From the NCBI GenBank assembly GCA_963575675.1, contig CAUYUA010000099.1, positions 1-55,598 on the forward strand: a DNA stretch of 55,598 bases, given 5' to 3'. This document shows positions 52,020-55,598 of this stretch, piece by piece (within the stretch, counting starts at the first letter, position 1; each line of letters starts with the position of its first letter). This stretch comes from CAUYUA01 sp963575675 (lineage in GTDB: Bacteria; Pseudomonadota; Alphaproteobacteria; Azospirillales; Azospirillaceae). Both the position numbers and the translations under genes were made by a program. The notes under the pieces were generated by a model that was given only the letters and a program-made list of their open reading frames with translations, was not told the DNA's origin and did not search any database.

Positions 52020-53648
52020 ATGACTTCGTCTATGGAAACCTCCGCCGTTCACATCGCGTCCACTTACAGCGCGGACAAAGATAATCCCGCGCCACAGCCT
52101 TCTTCCGATTCGCCTCGTGTGGTGATCTTCGACACCACGCTGCGCGACGGCGAACAATCTCCCGGCGCCTCGATGAATCTGGAGGAAAAACGCCGAATCG
52201 CTCTGGTGTTGGAGGAAATGGGCGTCGACGTGATCGAGGCCGGATTTCCTATCGCCTCCGAAGGCGATTTCGACGCAGTTCGTGAAGTGGGCCGCATCGT
52301 TCGTCGTTCAACAATCGCCGGATTAGCCCGCGCTCACCGCCAAGACATCGACCGATGTTTCGAAGCCCTGCAATTCGCCGAGCGCAAACGCATTCACACC
52401 TTTATCTCCACCAGCCCGCTGCATATGAAGTATAAATTGCAGATGGAGCCGGATCGAGTTCTGCAATCGGTGTGGGACAGCGTTAGTTACGCTCGCAATT
52501 TGGTCGACGATGTCGAATGGAGCGCTGAAGACGGTTCGCGCACGGATCCGGATTTTTTATGTCGTTGCGTTGAGAGCGCCATTAAAGCAGGCGCCCGCAC
52601 CATCAATATCCCCGACACCGTCGGCTATGGCGAACCTGCCGAATTCGGTAGGCTGATTCGCATGTTGTTCAATCGCGTCCCGAACATCGACCAGGCAATC
52701 ATTTCTGTTCATTGTCACAATGATCTAGGGCTGGCGGTCGCCAACTCCCTGGCGGGCGTGCAAAACGGCGCGCGCCAAATTGAATGCACGATCAACGGGT
52801 TGGGAGAACGCGCCGGAAACGCCGCGCTGGAAGAAATCGTCATGGCGCTGCGCACCCGCCATGACGCCATGCCTTATGTCACAGGCATCAACACACAGTT
52901 GATCACCAAAGCGTCTCGCTTGGTCTCAGCCGTCACGGGCTTTCCGGTTCAACCCAACAAAGCCATTGTCGGAGCCAACGCCTTCGCGCACGAATCGGGC
53001 ATCCACCAAGACGGAATGCTCAAACATGCGGGCACCTATGAAATCATGACGCCCGAATCCATCGGCCTCAATCGATCGACGCTGGTGATGGGCAAACACT
53101 CAGGTCGCGCCGCCTTCCGCTCCAAGCTGAACGAACTCGGGTACAACCTGGGGGACAACGCTTTAGCCGAAGCCTTCCGCCGCTTTAAAGCTCTGGCCGA
53201 TCGCAAGAAGGAAATCTTCGACGAAGACATCAAAGCATTGGTCGATGATGAAATCGGCAATGAAGACGACCGGATTCGTTTTGTTTCCCTGGATGTGTGC
53301 GCGGGATCGCTCAAACCTCATCGCGCCACTCTGGTTCTGACAATAGACGGCGTCACCGGTTCTCCTGTTGACGCCGCAGGCAACGGTCCCGTCGACGCCA
53401 CCTTCAACGCCATCAAGAAGTCCTTTCCTCACGAAGCCAAGCTGTTGCTGTTTCAAGTTCACGCCGTCACCGCCGGAACCGACGCTCAAGCCGAAGTCAC
53501 CGTGCGGCTCGAAGAAGACGGCAAAACCGTCAACGGTCAAGGCGCGGATAGCGACACTCTTGTCGCCGCCTGTCGCGCTTATGTCCACGCGCTGAACAAA
53601 TTGATGGTTAAACGGCAGAAAGCGGCTCCAATCGCACTCTCCGCTTGA
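52020..53648 (+). CDS. leuA: 2-isopropylmalate synthase
   Basis: Condenses acetyl-CoA with 2-ketoisovalerate, the committed step of leucine synthesis. The 542 residues match the bacterial LeuA type I length. The TIM-barrel signature FDTTLRDGEQSPG is near residue 40. The metal-binding HCHNDLGLAVA, the INGLGERAGNAALEE block and HESGIHQDGMLK follow. The C-terminal ~130 residues form the regulatory domain for leucine feedback. ATG 52020 has GGGAG eight bases upstream; the open frame extends 100 codons further, but that part is unlike the family. mreB follows in the same direction after 120 bases. Confidence 0.96.
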   Translation: MTSSMETSAVHIASTYSADKDNPAPQPSSDSPRVVIFDTTLRDGEQSPGASMNLEEKRRIALVLEEMGVDVIEAGFPIASEGDFDAVREVGRIVRRSTIAGLARAHRQDIDRCFEALQFAERKRIHTFISTSPLHMKYKLQMEPDRVLQSVWDSVSYARNLVDDVEWSAEDGSRTDPDFLCRCVESAIKAGARTINIPDTVGYGEPAEFGRLIRMLFNRVPNIDQAIISVHCHNDLGLAVANSLAGVQNGARQIECTINGLGERAGNAALEEIVMALRTRHDAMPYVTGINTQLITKASRLVSAVTGFPVQPNKAIVGANAFAHESGIHQDGMLKHAGTYEIMTPESIGLNRSTLVMGKHSGRAAFRSKLNELGYNLGDNALAEAFRRFKALADRKKEIFDEDIKALVDDEIGNEDDRIRFVSLDVCAGSLKPHRATLVLTIDGVTGSPVDAAGNGPVDATFNAIKKSFPHEAKLLLFQVHAVTAGTDAQAEVTVRLEEDGKTVNGQGADSDTLVAACRAYVHALNKLMVKRQKAAPIALSA

Positions 53649-53768
53649 GCCGCGCCAGCGAATGTTCTATGGAGAACAGGCGCGGAGGCGCAGAGCCGCC
53701 ACGCCTGACTTCTTAGGCCGTTTTTTCCGCCCAGGCCGTATCAACAGAATAAAGAGTTTATTAACTCC

Positions 53769-54809
53769 ATGTTTTCCAAGCTCCTCGGCGTCCTGTCGGC
53801 CGACATGGCGATTGATCTGGGTACGGCCAACACCCTCGTCTACGTCAAGGGTCGTGGCATCGTCCTCAATGAACCCTCGGTTGTTGCAATCGCGACAGTT
53901 CGAGGAAAGAAGCAAGTTTTGGCTGTCGGTGACGAAGCCAAAATGATGCTCGGTCGCACGCCCGGCAACATCCAAGCGATTCGACCTCTGCGCGACGGCG
54001 TCATCGCCGATTTCGAAGTCGCAGAGGAAATGATCAAGCATTTCATCCGCAAGGTCCATAATCGAAGAAGCTTCGCCAGTCCGCAAGTCATCATCTGCGT
54101 TCCTTCAGGCTCCACCGCCGTGGAGCGTCGCGCCATTCAGGAATCCGCCGAGTCGGCGGGCGCCCGTCGCGTCTTTCTTATCGAAGAGCCGATGGCCGCC
54201 GCTATCGGCGCCGGACTGCCCGTCACAGAGCCGACAGGCTCTATGGTGGTCGATATCGGCGGCGGCACCACCGAAGTTGCGGTGCTCTCTTTGGGGGGCA
54301 TTGTCTATTCCCGCTCCGTTCGAGTCGGCGGCGATAAAATGGACGAAGCCATTATCGGGTATATTCGCCGCAGCCACAATCTTCTCGTGGGCGAAGGATC
54401 CGCCGAGCGTATTAAGAAAGAAATCGGCTCCGCTTGCCCGCCCGAAGATGGAGAAGGACGCATCCTTGAAATTAAGGGGCGCGATCTTATGAACGGCGTG
54501 CCGAAAGAATTGATCATCAGCGAACGGCAAATCGCCGAATCGCTCGCTGAGCCGGTTAGCGCCATTGTCGAAGCCGTCAAGGTTGCTCTGGAGCACACAG
54601 CTCCCGAGTTGGCCGCAGACATCGTCGATAAAGGAATCGTCCTTACCGGCGGCGGCGCTTTGCTCGGCAATCTCGATTATGTTCTGCGTCACGCCACCGG
54701 GCTGCCGGTGTCCATCGCCGATGATCCTTTGTCCTGCGTCGCGTTGGGCACGGGACGAGCTTTGGAAGAGATGAAGACTCTACGAAACGTCTTAGTGTCT
54801 ATGTATTGA
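53769..54809 (+). CDS. mreB: Rod-shape-determining actin homologue MreB
   Basis: Bacterial actin that guides the elongation machinery under the inner membrane. At 346 residues it has the standard length. The phosphate-1 loop is in AIDLGTANTLVYV, the phosphate-2 loop is MVVDIGGGTTEVAV, and the adenosine motif is IVLTGGGALLGNLD. The N-terminal hydrophobic MFSKLLGVL may serve as the membrane-binding part. It starts at ATG 53769. mreC begins 181 bases downstream, so this is the mreBC operon; its usual partner mrdA is elsewhere in this window. Confidence 0.98.
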   Translation: MFSKLLGVLSADMAIDLGTANTLVYVKGRGIVLNEPSVVAIATVRGKKQVLAVGDEAKMMLGRTPGNIQAIRPLRDGVIADFEVAEEMIKHFIRKVHNRRSFASPQVIICVPSGSTAVERRAIQESAESAGARRVFLIEEPMAAAIGAGLPVTEPTGSMVVDIGGGTTEVAVLSLGGIVYSRSVRVGGDKMDEAIIGYIRRSHNLLVGEGSAERIKKEIGSACPPEDGEGRILEIKGRDLMNGVPKELIISERQIAESLAEPVSAIVEAVKVALEHTAPELAADIVDKGIVLTGGGALLGNLDYVLRHATGLPVSIADDPLSCVALGTGRALEEMKTLRNVLVSMY

Positions 54810-54990
54810 CCTTGTTGACTCGCATTTAGACACCCGTGCGTCTTGGCGAGCGATAAATTCAGCATCGCTGCTTGGCGTTATGTTGTTTTTACGTTCGCCG
54901 TTGGCGCGCCTCTAACGAGAATCATCGCCCGTCGTTCCAACGCTCGCCGCGTGCGTCTTGGGGGTGTCTGGGGGAGAACAGGATATTCCC

Positions 54991-55598
54991 GTGAAAATCC
55001 GCTCCGCAAAACCGCTGCTGGGTTTCTCGACGCCGTTTAAAGCGTGGGTGCATCGCTTTTCTTTTCTCCTTTTGGTCCTGGCTTCCGTCGTCTTGATGAT
55101 GGTCGGCAAAGTCGACGCCGTTTTTGTTGAAAAGGCTCGCGTCAAGGTTACCGACGCTTTCGCGCCCATTCTGGACGCGCTCTCTACGCCGGCGGCCACT
55201 GCGGCGCATTTTGTCGAGGCCGTTGCCGAAGTCACAGAGCTTTATCGAGAAAACCAACAACTCCGTTTAGAAAACGCTCGCCTGCAACAATGGAAACAGG
55301 CTGCGTTGCGACTCGAAGCGGAAAACAATAGTTTAAGATCACTGCTGCGCTTCCGCCCCGAACCCCCCTCTGCCTTTATAACGGCGCGCGTAATCGCCGC
55401 GCCTGGAGGCTCCTTCCTTCGGGCTCTGGTCGTCACCGCCGGACGTCGTGACGGCGTCAAAAAAGGTCAGGCTGTGGTTGCGGGACCCGGCATGATCGGA
55501 CGAGTCGTTGAAGTCGGCGAATGGTCGGCGCGCATCCTCCTCGTTACCGACATTAACGCTAGAGTTCCCGTTCTGTTGGAGAGCACACGTCAACGCGC
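54991..55598 (+). CDS. mreC: Rod-shape-determining protein MreC (5' part, cut by window end)
   Basis: Translating from GTG 54991 gives an N-terminal cytoplasmic stretch, a membrane helix (FSFLLLVLASVVLMMVG) and a coiled coil (ELYRENQQLRLENARL). The beta domain (ARVIAAPGGSFLRALVV, GRRDGVKKGQAVV, ILLVTDINARVPVL) is still open at the window edge. That order is the MreC layout; MreC links the MreB filaments to PBP2 in the periplasm. AGGA stands seven bases before the GTG. An in-frame GTG at 54964 has no ribosome site. Only ~202 codons are visible. Confidence 0.95.
   Translation, partial: MKIRSAKPLLGFSTPFKAWVHRFSFLLLVLASVVLMMVGKVDAVFVEKARVKVTDAFAPILDALSTPAATAAHFVEAVAEVTELYRENQQLRLENARLQQWKQAALRLEAENNSLRSLLRFRPEPPSAFITARVIAAPGGSFLRALVVTAGRRDGVKKGQAVVAGPGMIGRVVEVGEWSARILLVTDINARVPVLLESTRQR

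Overview
This window looks like a piece of an alphaproteobacterial chromosome, probably Rhodospirillales-like; I cannot name the species. Pointers are the alphaproteobacterial style of DnaE, Rho, MreB and ArgH, the divergent tlpA/argH pair, the lptM-like/lysA pair, an RHH_4-type ribbon-helix-helix protein, an RHE_PE00001-type DUF1612 protein, a TadB protein and a Pat-type acyltransferase. Most genes are moderately GC-rich with Rhodospirillales-like codon use. A 4-kb AsmA/YhdP-like gene (38908-42984) and the NYN gene (12067-12810) are clearly more AT-rich.

Layout. 1-7.1 kb: adenosine kinase, a SPOR lipoprotein, an L,D-transpeptidase, lysA, an LptM-like lipoprotein and a PAS/HD-GYP/hemerythrin protein. 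7.6-17 kb: a Pat-like ADP-forming acyl-CoA synthetase/GNAT fusion, an orphan tadB, a NYN-domain gene in an AT-rich pocket, tlpA divergent from argH, then an ocd-lapA-ihfB operon on the minus strand. 17.9-26 kb: an FHA protein followed by a small RHH protein, a TPR/OGT-like glycosyltransferase, a divergent DUF1127/MocR pair, and an HtrA-like protease broken at a C9 tract. 26-35 kb: a 1658-residue multi-PAS receptor without any output domain, a ZntB-like transporter, trpB, trpA and apaG. 35.8-43 kb: mrdA (PBP2), two tandem glycine-rich small membrane or secreted proteins, and the AsmA-like giant. 43-55.6 kb: tRNA-Val with a decayed half-copy nearby, dnaE, rho, tRNA-Gly, the DUF1612 protein, leuA, mreB and the start of mreC.

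The most striking structure is not a gene. Two families of intergenic repeats fill almost every gap. Family A (about 186 bp, terminal inverted repeats, a double-hairpin core) occurs about eight times. Family B (about 95 bp, three short hairpins, often paired head-to-head around simple-sequence DNA) occurs at about twelve sites. Several normally contiguous clusters (argH-lptM-lysA, ihfB-lapA-ocd-trp, mreBC-mrdA) are split here, and repeats sit at or near many of the joins. One ~9.5-kb inversion (about 5.46-14.93 kb) would restore argH-lptM-lysA exactly. I read the region as a housekeeping chromosome remodelled by repeats, with small accessory pockets near the NYN gene, the tRNA-Val gene and the glycine-rich pair.
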